From the NCBI RefSeq assembly GCF_027595985.1, contig NC_073313.1, forward strand, positions 100,923,552-100,987,551: 64,000 nucleotides of DNA, read 5' to 3'. Origin of the DNA: Sorex araneus (taxonomy: Eukaryota > Chordata > Mammalia > Eulipotyphla > Soricidae). The notes beneath the pieces were generated by a model that worked only from the letters and a program-made list of their open reading frames with translations, searched no databases and was not told where the DNA came from. Positions 11,018-23,487 of this stretch are shown here, piece by piece; the stretch's first letter is position 1, and every line of letters begins with the position of its first letter. A program made the position numbers and the translations under genes.

Positions 11018-12260
11018 TTTCTTTTTTTAATTGAAATACCCTGAGAACAGTTACAAAGCTTTTAGGTTTAAATATCAGCCATACAATGATCAAACACCCA
11101 TCCCTTCACAAGTATACATGTTCCACCACTAAGAACCCCAGTGTACCCCCTCCCACCCCCCCACCTGTGTGGCAGATGATTTTTACTTTGATTACATTCA
11201 ATTTTCGACAGAAAAACCACTATTATTATTTGGAATTTCCCCCAACAAACAGACCTGCCAAAAAGGCACCATTAGATAATCTGCTTTATATTGCTGATAA
11301 TGAAGAGCGTTTGATGTCACACACCCGCAACAGTGGCCGTGTGGTTTTGGAATTCTGGTATTTTAGTAATTAAGTCCAGATGTATTTTTGCCAGCAGCCG
11401 CTGCATTCCAAGATTAGATTGTCTGCCTCTGGGATCATGGTCATTCAGGAGAGGAGGAGCCGTTCGTGGGCGGCACTTGGGGTGTTGTTTGGGCAGGGAG
11501 CAGGGCTGGTCCCGCCACCCCCCCCCCACATCGTGAGATTTCCCATGCATCCCATCACTGCAAACTCCTACCTCTCTTTTCAATTAGCTCTGAAAGGTGG
11601 CGGTTGCCATGCTGACTCAAAGGGGAAAAGGCCGAGGGACAAAAACCCTTCCCTTGCCGGGGCAGGATGGGGCCATAGCTTAGTTTACAGTCCAGGAGCA
11701 TTTCTGCCAGCAGCTGCTGCATTCTGAGATTGGTTTGTGTGCCCCTGGGATCATGGCCCTTCAGGGGGCAGAGGAGCATTCTTGAGCGTTTTTTTGTATG
11801 CCAGGTTTGGAGAAATAGTCCTGGTCCCCACATACCGAAGCCATGTTTGTAGCAGGTCATGGTCACTGGGATTCCATCTGGAGAAGGAGGGGAGACTGCA
11901 CCTGCTCCATCTGGGGCGCCCCGGTGTTATTGGCTTGGTCTGGGGTCCTAAGCATTCTCCAGCATTATGGAGCTGGCCGGCAGGGATTCCTCACTTCTGA
12001 GTGCGGCAAGATGGTGCTGGGGGCGGTTGAGGGTGTGACTTCCAGGGTCAGGGGCGGGCTGGAAGCTGGGATGGAACTGCTCAGTTCCAGTGCCCCCATG
12101 CAGTTTGGAGAAATAGTCCTGGTCCCCACATTACCAGAGCTCATGGTCGCCAGGATTCCATCTGGAGGTGGGGAGACTGCACCTGCTCCATCTGGGGCAC
12201 TCTGGTGTTATCGGCTTGGTCTGGGGTCCAGAGCATTCTCCCTGGATTTTATGCATTTTC
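10999..12260 (-). mobile_element. L1-tailed non-autonomous retroposon with tandem 5' units
   Basis: A perfect 19-bp TSD, CTGGATTTTATGCATTTTC, is at 10999-11017 and 12242-12260. The 3' end (11018-11330, read on the minus strand) has the T-run, the 'ttaattgaaataccctgagaac' end and the C-rich block of the family. The 5' part holds repeated units: 'gccagcagccgctgcattcc' at 11390 and again, diverged, at 11706 (316 bp apart), and the block around 11806-11962 again at 12102-12241. Non-coding, with CpG-rich sections. Same family as 1.8 kb. Confidence 0.8.
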
Positions 12261-12311
12261 AATAATGAATTAACATCTTATTTATGTTAGTTAAAATCAC
12301 TTAGAAATCAT

Positions 12312-12507
12312 CACAAATTGATTTTTTTTGCTCTTTGGGTCACACCCAGGGATGCTCAGGGGTTACTCCTGGCTTTGCACTCAGGAATTACTCCTGGCAG
12401 TGCTTGGGGGACCATATGGGATGCCGGGGATTGAACCCGGGTCGGCCGCGTGCAAGGCAAATGCCCTACCCGTTGTGCTATCACTCCGGCCCCACAAATT
12501 GATTTTT
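12312..12507 (-). mobile_element. SOR-type SINE, young
   Basis: A short A-tailed SINE in minus orientation, flanked by a 15-bp TSD (CACAAATTGATTTTT at 12312-12326 and 12493-12507). The B box is seen in reverse as 'gggattgaacccgggtc'. The body and pol III boxes are well preserved. Confidence 0.9.
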
Positions 12508-12589
12508 ATTTGATCTATTTTCTGGCACCTTCAATTGTCATTACTTTAATATTTAGAGATGGCAATATGAAATAAATTTATTATTTGCC

Positions 12590-12745
12590 TGTCAAGGGGA
12601 AAGATTGGGGGCTGGGAGAAACTTAGGAAAATTGGTGGAAGGAAGGGGACATTGGTGGTGGTGAAATTGGTGTTAGAACTTTCCAGGTCTGAAACAAATA
12701 TATTATAAACAACCTTGTAATTAATTGTGTCCTAGTGAAATAATT
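12590..12745 (+). mobile_element. Old L1-type tail fragment
   Basis: A G-rich stretch with 'ggtggtgaaattggtgttag' followed by 'tgaaacaaatatattataaacaaccttgtaa' and an A/T-rich end. This matches the general layout of L1-type tails in the window, but is diverged. Confidence 0.45.
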
Positions 12746-14272
12746 TTTAAATTCTAGCTGCTTTGTTATTACAGTCATGCATTGCCGAGTGACATTTCAG
12801 TCAATGATGGACAATATGTATAATGGTGGTCCTATTAGACTATATCATATAGTTTTGATCTGTAGTAAGCCATCTATATCTGTATATATACACTCCAAAA
12901 TTTCATATAATGAAATAATCACTTAAAAATTCATTTCTCAGAATCTATTGCCATCATTAAGTGGCATGTGATTGTATGTTTTTGGAAGTTTCTTTTTTCT
13001 GAATTGATATCCTAGGCTGTTTGAAAAAAGTTACTTCTCCAACAGTCATATATTCCTGTGACTATTTTTATGTTTCAAGTTGACCAGGTCAATGAATATA
13101 CAGGTGTTCTGTTTATTCATTATTTTTGTGCATATTTGTGAGAATATTTCCACATGAGAGAGCAGCAGAACAAATGAACTCTGCTTATTGCCTTCCCCAA
13201 TGTGTATGGCCATCATTCAGTACATTAAGAAACTCAACAGAATGAAAATAAAGAAGGATGAATTCACTCCTTTTTCTAACTCATTGATTAAATTGGGATG
13301 TGTTATCTCTTCTTTTACTATCTTAGAATTAGGAATTTAACTATTGGCTCTTGTGGTTCTCAGATTTGAACTGATTACACCACTGCCTTTCTTGTGTCAC
13401 TGACTTGTGGACAGCAGGTTATGAGACTTTACAGTATCCATGATTTCATGACTGATTGTTAGTAGTAAAGCTCCTTTTTCTTTCTATTTTCCCGTTTTTC
13501 TGGAGAGCCTTGACTAATATACTCTGCACATACATGTGCTATATTAAGGGTGGTCTAGTATTTTATATATTAATGAACACATGACTATATCATTTTAACT
13601 ATTCCAGATGTATGTATAGGGTGACCTCAATAAAGTTTATTTATTCATAAAATATAATAAAATACACAACAGAGTGTCTATACAAAAGGAAGCAGTAAAT
13701 GATTTGGCCAAACCATCTCTGGTTTCAGGTCTGGGTATTAATGGACTTTGAGACACTCTTCTTAAAGAAGACATATTTCTAAATTCAGAAAAATCTGAAT
13801 TTTGTGTCCTGAGAAGAAATTTTGGTAATTAAAAGAAAATACTTCAAATATGATTAAAAAGAAGTACTCTGATACTACAATGTTCAGCTTTAATCATGTT
13901 GTATAGAACTAAGAAAATAGATAAAATTACAGGATGGAATATCTGTGCTCAAGAGAAAGGACTCTAATGACCTGGACTGGCCAACAGTGGAATGAGTGGT
14001 CTTATGAAGTAGTTTGGTTGGTTTGACAAGAAATTATGCTTTCCTTAACCTGAATTGATTAAAATATTTTTTGTGGTGGGGAACTTTTATTTGCATTCAT
14101 AATCAGCCACAGGCAAGAGCAACTATAGATTCATGTTGAAAGAGGTGAGAGCAGTGCTTACTCTTTCACTTTACATTAATGGAAAAATACTGGGACGTTC
14201 AGCAGTTTTAAGTGCCATAATGATTTCTCAGGTAACAATCTGTGATAGCTAAAAGAAAGAAATATATTATAT
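12746..14272. other. Unassigned AT-rich sequence
   Basis: About 1.5 kb in which I see no repeat family, exon or open coding frame. Confidence 0.55.
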
Positions 14273-14468
14273 TGGGGACAGAGTAATAATATAGCAGGTG
14301 GGGCATTTATCTTGCAAGTAGCCGACCCAGGGTTTCATCCCTAGCATCCCATATGGTCCCCCGAGCACCACCAGGAGTAATTCCTGAGTGTAAAGCCGGG
14401 AATAACTCCTGAGCATCTCCAGGTGTGACCCTAATAGCAAAAAACAAAACAAAATGAAACAAAACAAC
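14273..14468 (+). mobile_element. SOR-type SINE
   Basis: A whole short SINE with moderate divergence: tRNA-like head, 'catcccatatggtcccccga' body, then 'aggtgtgaccctaatagc' and an A/AAAC-rich tail. Confidence 0.85.
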
Positions 14469-16268
14469 CACAACTAGTGATATTTTCCTGGACATGAATC
14501 ATGCTTTATTTTTTGAATCAGAAAAGTAATTTAGGCCATTGAACAACAAATTTAGATTGAACAAATTAATAATCTCCCCATCAAATGGATGGGCTGAATT
14601 TATGGAAACATAAGGTTTCCAACATTTCATATTTCCAAGTAAATCCCTTAAAGAATTAATGTTCTGCTTATATTATCACTTTGCTAAAGAATATTTAAGG
14701 GTACATAATCTTACAGGAAATATTAATGTTTTTAATATTCTGACAACTGACACTGTCATTTCAACATGGTCACCATGGTAAAGTAAAGATAGCATCGATT
14801 CACATGAATTTATAAGAAAACACCTGGGAATCATTGTGGTTATATTGTTTTCAGTAAGGATTCCATTTCTATAACTTGCAAATTTCTAATCCTCTTTTTT
14901 AAAGGAAATATTAAGGCAACGTGATTTAAAATGTCATTCATAGTTACGTTTCAGGCAGACAATTGTCCAGCAACAATCCCATCACCAATGTCAACATCTT
15001 ATGTGACTGCTATTTTAAAAATTAATTCATAGGAGAGACACTGTCATGTAGACCCCTCACAGAACTCAAAGTGTAAGAATGAACACATCTTTTATTTAGT
15101 CATTAAGTCGGTGCTAAGTTGCCTTCTAATTACTCTAAAGACTCAGGGAATAAAATAATGTAATGTTGCTATTACAAATGCCAAGAGACTAGGGAAATAA
15201 ATAAATCCATGAAGAATAGCGACACTAGGTATTTCATGTTTCCTAAAGTCCTTTTGGCATGATGTAAGAGGCAAGTCCCATCTGTCTATAACAGGTAAAG
15301 AATTGAAGAAGCACCTGGGGAAATATCCTAAATATCTATTCTTAGAAGAGAAACAGTATTATCATTTTAACCTTTAATTAAATTTAAGAAACAATAATAG
15401 ACAGTTGCTTACTACAAATTGAATTTGTTTACATGTGAAAAACCTTTTTGAAGGATGTTATCTTCTGACGAAATCAGAAAGCATTTTCATGGAGGAAATA
15501 AAAACTAAAGTTCTGGTTGCAGAGAATAAGAAGTAGCTACCATTTTTGGATTAGTAATTTCTATACTATATTTCTTTGATTTTAAATGCTCAAGTACTTA
15601 TTTAAAAGACACATTTCTCTGAAGCACTTATAATGTTTTTCACTTCTGTTTGAAGTAATTTAGTAATTTAAGTTATACCCTTATGAAATCCTATATCGAG
15701 TAGAATTCCAAATGGGGATTTTATCAGTTTTCTTATCCACATACTTTAAGATGTGGTGAATTTTTAATTTTTAAGTGAATTTTATTTAAGCGAATTTTTA
15801 AGATCCAATGATATGTTCAGACCATTGCAGCAATTAACAAAGCCTGCTGACATCATTGCTTAATGAACTAAAATGTTCTCAAACAAATTAATCTAGCCCT
15901 GAATCATGAACAATTTCCATTTATGACCTACAGTTTGAGTGATAAGGAAGTCTTCTTGTTTATCATATCTCCCCTTTTTTGCCATTTCCACCACCATCAT
16001 TACCTATCTACTTACAGTGACCTTAAAACATGTAATCTTTTGCAAAATTTCTCTTAAATGACTTCCCATTCCACAAATATTTAAATGAAAACTCCATATA
16101 CTTGCCTTCAAGAACTGAATTATCTAAATCTTACTACCTTTATATTCATGCCTTTATCTAATAATAGTTCAACAAATATTTATAAGTGCTTATTTAAGTT
16201 AAAGTTAAAAAATCTGATAAAAATCACTGCCTTAATCTTTTGATTGAGAGATGCAAAACAAAGACTAT
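14469..16268. other. Unassigned sequence
   Basis: Mostly unrecognised AT-rich DNA. 14941-15000 may be an old minus-strand L1-type tail ('tcccatcaccaatgtcaaca'). Confidence 0.5.
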
Positions 16269-16320
16269 GAAGGTACCAGAGCAAAACTATAGTGGGTAAG
16301 GCGTTTGCTTACATATATAT
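16269..16320 (+). mobile_element. SINE head fragment
   Basis: 'ccagagcaaaactatagtgggtaaggcgtttgc' is a tRNA-like SINE head that runs into an AT repeat. Body absent. Confidence 0.5.
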
Positions 16321-16374
16321 AGCAACTTAGATAAAGAAAGTGATGTGGAGAAAAAATAATTTGAGAATAAATGA

Positions 16375-16872
16375 TATGACACCTTGTTCATTGCAGTTCT
16401 ATTTACAACAACAAGGACATGGAAACAATTCAAATTTATAACGAATGATGATTTTAAAAAGAAGTAGTGGTAAGCAATAGAATACTATGCAGCAGTAAGA
16501 TGAAATAAAAGATAAAATCTTGCAGTGTGCTGCAATTTGGATGGAACTTGATGGTATTATTTTAACTGAAGCAAGTCAGAGAATGAAGACCAAATATCAG
16601 ATAATCTCACTTGTCTGTGATAGAGCGACACAACAAATGGATAAATGATATTGAATCAAAACTTGACCTTTGATTTCAAAACTGAGGTTTATTAAGCAAT
16701 GTGGGGAAGAGGAGAAGAAGCAAACTAGATGTGAGACAAGGAAAGTAGTTGAAAGTCTTGGACACTTTACAGGTGGCGAATGTGAAGCAACTTTATTCAT
16801 CAAAACATCAAAACTATATAAAATGCTATTGTATCCATGGTAACTTATGTACAATAAAAACAAAAATTTAAA
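16375..16872 (+). mobile_element. Old L1 3' end
   Basis: 'gttcattgcagttctatttacaacaacaagg', 'aatactatgcagcagtaag' and 'gatggaacttgatggtatta' are the ORF2 end of an older L1 type than those at 21 or 51 kb. It continues through a 3' UTR to an A-rich end near 16872. No intact frame. Confidence 0.8.
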
Positions 16873-16987
16873 AGTACAAACTGCTTAAGAAAAATATAAA
16901 TTTATATTTTAATAAATCTAGTGAACAAATATAATAATCTATGATGAACCAACATGATTAGCTCAACTATCTTTACCTAAGAATACT

Positions 16988-17112
16988 ACACACACACACA
17001 CACACACACACTCACGCACATATATATGCATATCCAAGAGTAATACATATATTACTATTAGGTATTTAAGAGTAATATATATACTATACATATATATGTA
17101 TATTACTCTTTA
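16988..17112. repeat. CA and AT microsatellites
   Basis: A (CA)n tract (about 16987-17011) followed by imperfect ATAT/TATA repeats and a repeated 'aagagtaatatat' motif. Confidence 0.85.
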
Positions 17113-19254
17113 TATATTCACCAAAGGTCCCCACAACAGGATTGCGGTGTTCAAAATCAGCTTGGAACTTCTAACACCCCTCACCATCTATTTTTGACTC
17201 CCTAACAATGTTAGCTTCTTTAATCTGCCATCATTAGGCACTTTAGAAATGTGTAGGTGAAAATAATTTGTCTGGCTAAAATTCAATTTTAGTCTTTTAA
17301 TGACCCACAGGGATCCAAACTAAAAGAACATAACATTCTCCATCCATACTGCAGTGTTTTCTGCCTTTTTGAATTTCCCCCTAGCTAATTTGTTTAGATT
17401 CAAGAGCAACTCTTCCTGTTAGAAGTTAATTTTTGTCTCAGTCACAAATTCCTACTCATGTAGTTAGCTAGACTTGGTAATATGCAAGAATTAATTTCAA
17501 CCTTCATGAGAGTCTTAGAAGTCCTCTGCATAGGGCAAAGTGTCCAGGTGCTTCTTTTTCATCCTTGTTGCCTTATACCTCCTCTTATTATTTTTGCATA
17601 GTCTCCTTTAGGTCAACCTATTAACTTGAATGCTCATTTGCTACCTCACTCTCTGCCCCTGATGTTTATGACTTCCTGGTGCTCATCTGCATACTTGATT
17701 TCTGCCAAACACTCTGCTTTCCGCTGCCTTTGAGCCCTGAATCCCTATTGCTTAGCTGGTTTTGTTTTGTCACTTTGTTCTGACATTTTGTTTCTGAATC
17801 ACCACCCTTTCTTAAATTCTCAAATGTTCGCATCTGCCTCTACTTTAAACACTGGGTTTCAGATCTTTTCCTGGTCCTGCCTCACTCTTATAACAATTCC
17901 TTTTCTTCTCTCACTTCGGAGGTCCATCGTCTTAGATCTTCTGCAAAGCAGAAAATTTAGTGAATCTCTTCCCTCAACCCAGCTACCACCAAAAACAACC
18001 AAGGACAGAAATTTATATTTTGAAGCAATATTAGCACTCTCCTATGAACCTTTGGGAGGAGGACACAGACAGGATGTGGCCTCTTAGCACAGGTGGATAA
18101 AATTGCCACTTACCAAGTGGGAAATAATAACAATAATTACCGGGAAGATTTTTTTTACAAGTGCTTAGTGCCCCAGGGCTAAAAGCCCTTTCTATCACAG
18201 GAAAACCAGAGAGAATAGAGAACTTGACTATGAAAGGTTTTAAAGGGTCACATCATACTTACAGTTCCCATTGGAGCTTGGTCAAGGAGAAAGAAAGCTT
18301 AATTGATTTTCATAATGAAAAACACATTTTTCAATCTTAAGGTCAGCTGAAGGCAAGGCAGTGATTAAAAGAAAAATAAATTAGTTAGGAATCTCAGAGA
18401 GTTAATGAAATATACAAGTTGAAGTTCTCCATGGAGCACTTTCCCCTTCATATGATTGATTTACACAGTCCAGATCTAAAATTAACATTAATGAGGAGCT
18501 CACATGTAAATTTCCAGGAAATCCAAAGAACTAGTTCCTTACATATGGATAATGCTCTGCGAAATCCATTTTCTCTTCTCAGCTTTTCACAACACATTGG
18601 ATAATACAAAACAAAAATCTGGAAACTGTCCATCCAAATGACCTAAGTTACAACAAAGACAAAGTGTTTCCAAGAAGCTCCTGGCATCTAAGATAGAAGA
18701 AACAGAGATAGCAACCTTGTTATTAGCTGCAATTCAAAAAAGGTGTTACTAAATGCAAAGTACAGTGTTGTCATTTCCTAATATTATCCTACATGTTCTT
18801 GAATTTGTTAAATTATGCTGATGATTGCGGTGATGTTTCTACCGCAAGGAATGAAAGCAGTTATCTTCCTATAGGAATGAGAGGTTTCAGCTACTTTTCA
18901 TATTTCCAGTAACCTGGAGAAAGAATGACTTAGTTTCTTTTTTTAATATATCAAAAGTCCAACAAAAATACTTTTCTTCTTTCTTGGAAATGAGAATTAG
19001 AGTAAATATTAATAAATGGGAAAATATTAGAATAAGGTAGACTTCAGGTGAATGTAAGGAAAAGTTTTAAAGATATTACATCTCCTTCTAAATATTTAAG
19101 GATTCCTTTGGTAAGGAGTAAGTTTACTGTACAATGGAAGTTGTCAAACTGAATAATAATATATTATGTTAGTTCTGCAAGGATTTCTATGAAAGCTAAC
19201 TTGGATAGCATCCAAGATCTCATTAGACATTGTGATTTCTTTTAAAACAATATT
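17113..19254. other. Unassigned sequence
   Basis: About 2.1 kb without recognised repeats. An open frame of 106 codons at 17767-18087 has no recognisable family and is probably chance. Confidence 0.5.
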
Positions 19255-19402
19255 TAATGAACAGTATAGGTGTTAAGACATTTGCCTTTCATGTGCCCAA
19301 CTCTAATTCAAATCCCTAGTACTATCAGGGGTTATCTCTGAACACAAATGAGAGTATATTCTGAGAACAGTTGGTGTGACACCAAAACAAAAAATTAAAC
19401 TA
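19255..19402 (+). mobile_element. Old SOR-type SINE
   Basis: A strongly diverged short SINE: 'gacatttgcctttcatgtgcccaac' head, 'ctagtactatcaggggttat' body, and a 'ggtgtgacaccaaaacaaaa' end. Confidence 0.7.
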
Positions 19403-19666
19403 AAAACAATATTTCAAAATATTTGGAAAGAATAAAAAAATGCAAAGTTTTAAGAGGTGATGCATATAAAATCTTCAAGGAATTCAGGAATGTGGCACAT
19501 TTCCCATTTTGTAAATTACTTTTTATTTTGAATAATAGCAGATGCATAAAAGAAGCAAAAATAATACAAATAATTCTTATATACTCTTCTAAGTTTTACC
19601 TCAATAGATATATATCTTCCATAACTGTCATGTCACAACCAGGAGATTGACATAACTCTTTTATTT

Positions 19667-20734
19667 AAAAACACTTCCTTCAGGATGGGTGTTCGAGCAA
19701 TGTATAACTGAGATTTAAACCTGAAAACTTTGTAACTTTCCACATGGTGACTCAATAAAAAAATTAAAATAATAAAAAAGCTACAATGTTCCAGTGGAAT
19801 TTTATTTGTATTTTTATCCTATTTCTAATTAAAATCTCAGAAATCTTGCAAATACTGTTATATTCCTTACGTATTAAGTAGGCCTGTTTACTTTAAATAT
19901 ATGAAATAAATGTCTTGAGAATTAAAATGTATGAAGTGGCTGAAGGTTTCTTTCTCACAAAAAAATTTTATTGATATACATGGCAATGAAACTCAAAGTA
20001 ATTGTTGCTAATTAACATGTGAAAATTTCTACACTCAACCATGTATCCATGTTTCAGATATTTTAGTAAATATAAGGATTTTCTGCTAAAGATAAACATA
20101 GGGTGTATATAATTAGTTCAGAATCAAATCACCGTCTGAGGTTGGAGCTATAGCACAGCGGATAGGGCATTTGCCTTGCACGCGGCTGACCCGGGTTCAA
20201 TTCCCAGCATCCCATATGATCCCCTGAGTACCACCAAGGGTGTTTCCTGAGTGCAGAGCCAGGAGTAACCCCTGTGCATTGCCAGATGTGACCCACAAAG
20301 CAAAAAAAAAGAAAAAAATCAAATCACCGTGAAATATATGAAATATATTGCATGAACAATGACTATAAGGCTAGATTCAATAAACAAGCAAATATGTATT
20401 AGCCAGCACATATGGAATAATAACGTATTATAATTCATAATATTAGTACCTGTTTTCTCATGGACACTCTGTCAAGTACCTTTAGCTTGCTCTAAAGAGT
20501 TGATATGATAAATTAATAGTAAGATTGATCAGTCTTCTATTCAGATATCATGATTCTTTGGATAAAAGACAGAAAGAAAAAGGGAGGGAAAGTATGTATG
20601 TCTGAATGTTCATATTGTGGCTCATGTAACACTACTAAAGACTATACTTGTATATATTATTCAGTTGTCACAAATAAAACAATTTTATGTTTATGGTGTC
20701 AAAAAATATAAAAAAATAAAAACACTTCCTTCAG
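19667..20734 (+). mobile_element. 5'-truncated L1-type retroposon with candidate 3' transduction
   Basis: A perfect 17-bp TSD (AAAAACACTTCCTTCAG) is at 19667-19683 and 20718-20734, and the left site TTATTT/AAAAA suits L1 endonuclease. Only the first 97 bp inside it (19684-19780) are L1-tail sequence, with an AATAAA and A-rich end. They are followed by about 940 bp of other DNA that ends with a second AATAAA (about 20672) and A-rich run. The simplest reading is read-through of the first poly(A) signal and co-mobilisation of flanking DNA. A SINE with its own TSD sits inside. Confidence 0.7.
20122..20330 (+). mobile_element. SOR-type SINE inside the transduced segment
   Basis: A whole short SINE between two copies of AATCAAATCACCGT (20122-20135 and 20317-20330), with A box 'tagcacagcgga', B box 'gggttcaattcc' and a poly(A) tail. 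Confidence 0.9.
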
Positions 20735-21176
20735 ACATTATAAGTTTTCCAGATAATTTTTATTCATATTATATATCATGTAATTAAATCATATATGAAA
20801 TAATAGGAATTACAATATGACTCGTTGTGTGTATAAAGCAATGGTTCAATAAATATATTTGCCACCCATAATTCTCCACATATTCTATCATTGTATTTTT
20901 TTCAGCTTCATAAAAACCCAGGTATAATCAATAAATTGATGATTGTCACAAAGCTGATTAACTGAGGTTGCAGGGTAGAGTTCAAACTCAGGTTTGGCTG
21001 ACTGCATATTCATTTTATGGGAGGCAGTTCTGTACTTGCTGATTGGTGAATCACCTGAGGCATATTTAGACAGATTTTGGGTGTTAAAATAGAAGTTGTA
21101 ATTCCTGCCTCTTGGCAAAATGGATATTTTCCATTTTGTTTATTTTTATTCATTTAATTGTTTTGGTATAATTATT
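20735..21176. other. Unassigned sequence
   Basis: About 440 bp between two retroposons, nothing recognised. Confidence 0.5.
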
Positions 21177-23228
21177 TACAATATGAATTTTATTTTACTA
21201 TTTTAAAATTTCACTTATTTTTATTTTTAATTTTTTTTAAATAGTGAATCACCATGAAGTACAGTTACATACTTTCACACTTTCGTGTTTGCCTTTCAGT
21301 CATACGATTATCTAGTAACCATCCCTCCAAGAGTGTTTATTCTCCACCACCAATCATTCTAGTATCCCTCCCACCACCCCCACCCCACCAGTCCTCTGTG
21401 GCAAGGAATATCCTTTTGTCTCTCTATCCTTTTGTGTTGTGGTTTGCAATAGAGGCATCGAGTGGCCATTGTGTTTTATCTATAGTCTACATTCGGCACG
21501 CATCTCCCAACCTGAGAGGGTCCTCCAAACACCCTTTACTCAGTGTTCCCTTCTCAATCTGAGCTGTCTTTTCCCCTGGCATGTGAGGTCAGCTTCCAAG
21601 CCAGGGGGCAAACCTCTCATACCTTATTTCTACTATCTTGGGTGTTAGTCTCCTATTCTGTTACTTTATATTCCACAGATGAGTGCAATCTTTCTATGTC
21701 TATCTCTCTCTTTCTGACTCGTTTCACTTAACATGATACTTTCCATGTTGATTCTCTTATATACAAATTTTATAACTTCATCTTTTCTAACAGCTGCATA
21801 GTATTCCATTGTGTAGATGTACAAAGTTTCTTTAACCAGTCATCTCTTCTTGGACATTCAAGATTTTTCCAGACTTAGGCTATTGTAAACAGTACAGCAA
21901 TGAACATTGAAGTGCAGATGTCATTTATACTATACTTTTTTTACCTCTCTGGGATATATTCCCAGAAGTGGTATTGCTGGGTCAAATGGGAGCTCAGTTT
22001 CAAATTTTTTAAGAATCGCCCATAATGATACCCAAAAGAGCTGAACCAGTCAACATTCCCACCAGCAGTGAAAGAGAGTTCCTTTCTTTCCATATATACG
22101 CCAACACAAGTTGCTTTTGTTCTTTTGGATGTGGGCCAGTGTCTGTGGTGTGAAATGATAATCTCATTGTTGTTTTGATCTGCATCTCCCTGATGATTAG
22201 TGATGAAGAGCATTTTTTCATGAGCCATTTGGCCATTTGGATGTCTTCTTTGAGAAAGTTACTTTTCATTTCATCACCCATTTTCTGAATGGGTTGGATG
22301 ATTTCTTCTTGTAGAGTTCAACCAGTGCTTTGTATATCCTTGATAACCACCCCTTATCAGATGGGTATTGAATGAATATCCTTTCCCATTCTGTAAACTG
22401 TGTTTGTACTTTAGCCCTTGTTTGTTTTGAGCTGCAGAAGCTTCTTAGTTTAAGATAGTCCCATTTGTTTATCTCTGTTTCCACTTGCTCGGCCAGTGGA
22501 TTGTCATCTTTAGAGAAAACTTTAGCTTCAATGACCTAGAGGTTTATGCGAAATTTGGCTTCAGTGTTCCTTATGGATTCTGGTCTGATGCTGAGGTCTT
22601 TATCCACTTTGATCTAACTTTTGTACACGGTGTTAAGTAGAGATCTGAGCCCATTTTTTGGCATGTAGCTGTCCAGTTTTGCCAGCACCATTTATTACAG
22701 AGGCTTTCTTTGCTCCACTTCAAATTTCTTGCTCTCATAACAAAGATTAGATGATCATATATTTGAGAGTGTGTGTCAGTATATTCCACTCTGTTCCATT
22801 GGTCTGTGGCTCTACCTTTGTTCCAGTACCATTGGTTTTAATTATTACCACTGTGTAGTAGAGTTTGAGGTTGGGGAATTTGATGCCTCCCATCTTCTTT
22901 TTCCCAAGAATTGCTTTACCTATTCGTGGGGGTTTATTGTTCCATAAGAATTTTAGGAGTCTTTGTTCTATTTCTTTGAAGAATGTCATGCGTATACTTA
23001 TAGGGATTGCATTGACTTTGTACAATACTTTCGGAAGTATTGCCATTTTGACAATGTTAATTCTCCCAATCCACGAGTAGGGGATATCTTTCCATTTCCT
23101 CGTGTCCTCTTTTATTTTATGAAGTAGCATTTTGTAGTTTTTTTGTACAGTTTTCTTTGTACTAAGCTTAACTCCTTAGTTAAGCTGATTCTGAGGTACT
23201 TGATTTTCTGAGGCATGATTTTTGAGGC

Positions 23229-23487
23229 ATGGGCTAGAGCGATAGCACAACGGTTAGGATGTTTGCCTTACATGTGGTCATCCTGGGCTCAATTCCACCA
23301 CCCCTCTCGGAGAGCCCGGCAAGCTACCAAGTGTATCTCGCCTGCATGGCAGAGCCTGGCAAGCTCCCCGTGGCATATTCGATATGCCAAAAACAGTAAC
23401 AAGTCTCACAATGGGAAAATTACTGGTGCCTGCTCGAGCAAATTGTTGAGTGACAGGATGACAGTGACAGTGATACAGTGATTATTG
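23229..23487 (+). mobile_element. Long SINE: tRNA head with RTE-type tail
   Basis: The head (gagcgatagcacaacggtta, then the B-box region) is the same tRNA-like head as in the short SINE. The body differs: 'ggagagcccggcaagctacc', 'gcctggcaagctccccgtgg', 'catattcgatatgccaaaaa'. The tail (23410-23483) reads, in the frame of the RTE protein, W-E-N-Y-W-C-L-L-E-Q-I, then 'caggatgacagtgacagtgatacagtga'. There is no poly(A). Inserted in the ORF2 of the old L1. A clear TSD was not found. Confidence 0.85.

Noticed and set aside
17767..18087. 106-codon open frame
   Set aside because: Composition like the surrounding intergenic DNA and no recognisable domain.
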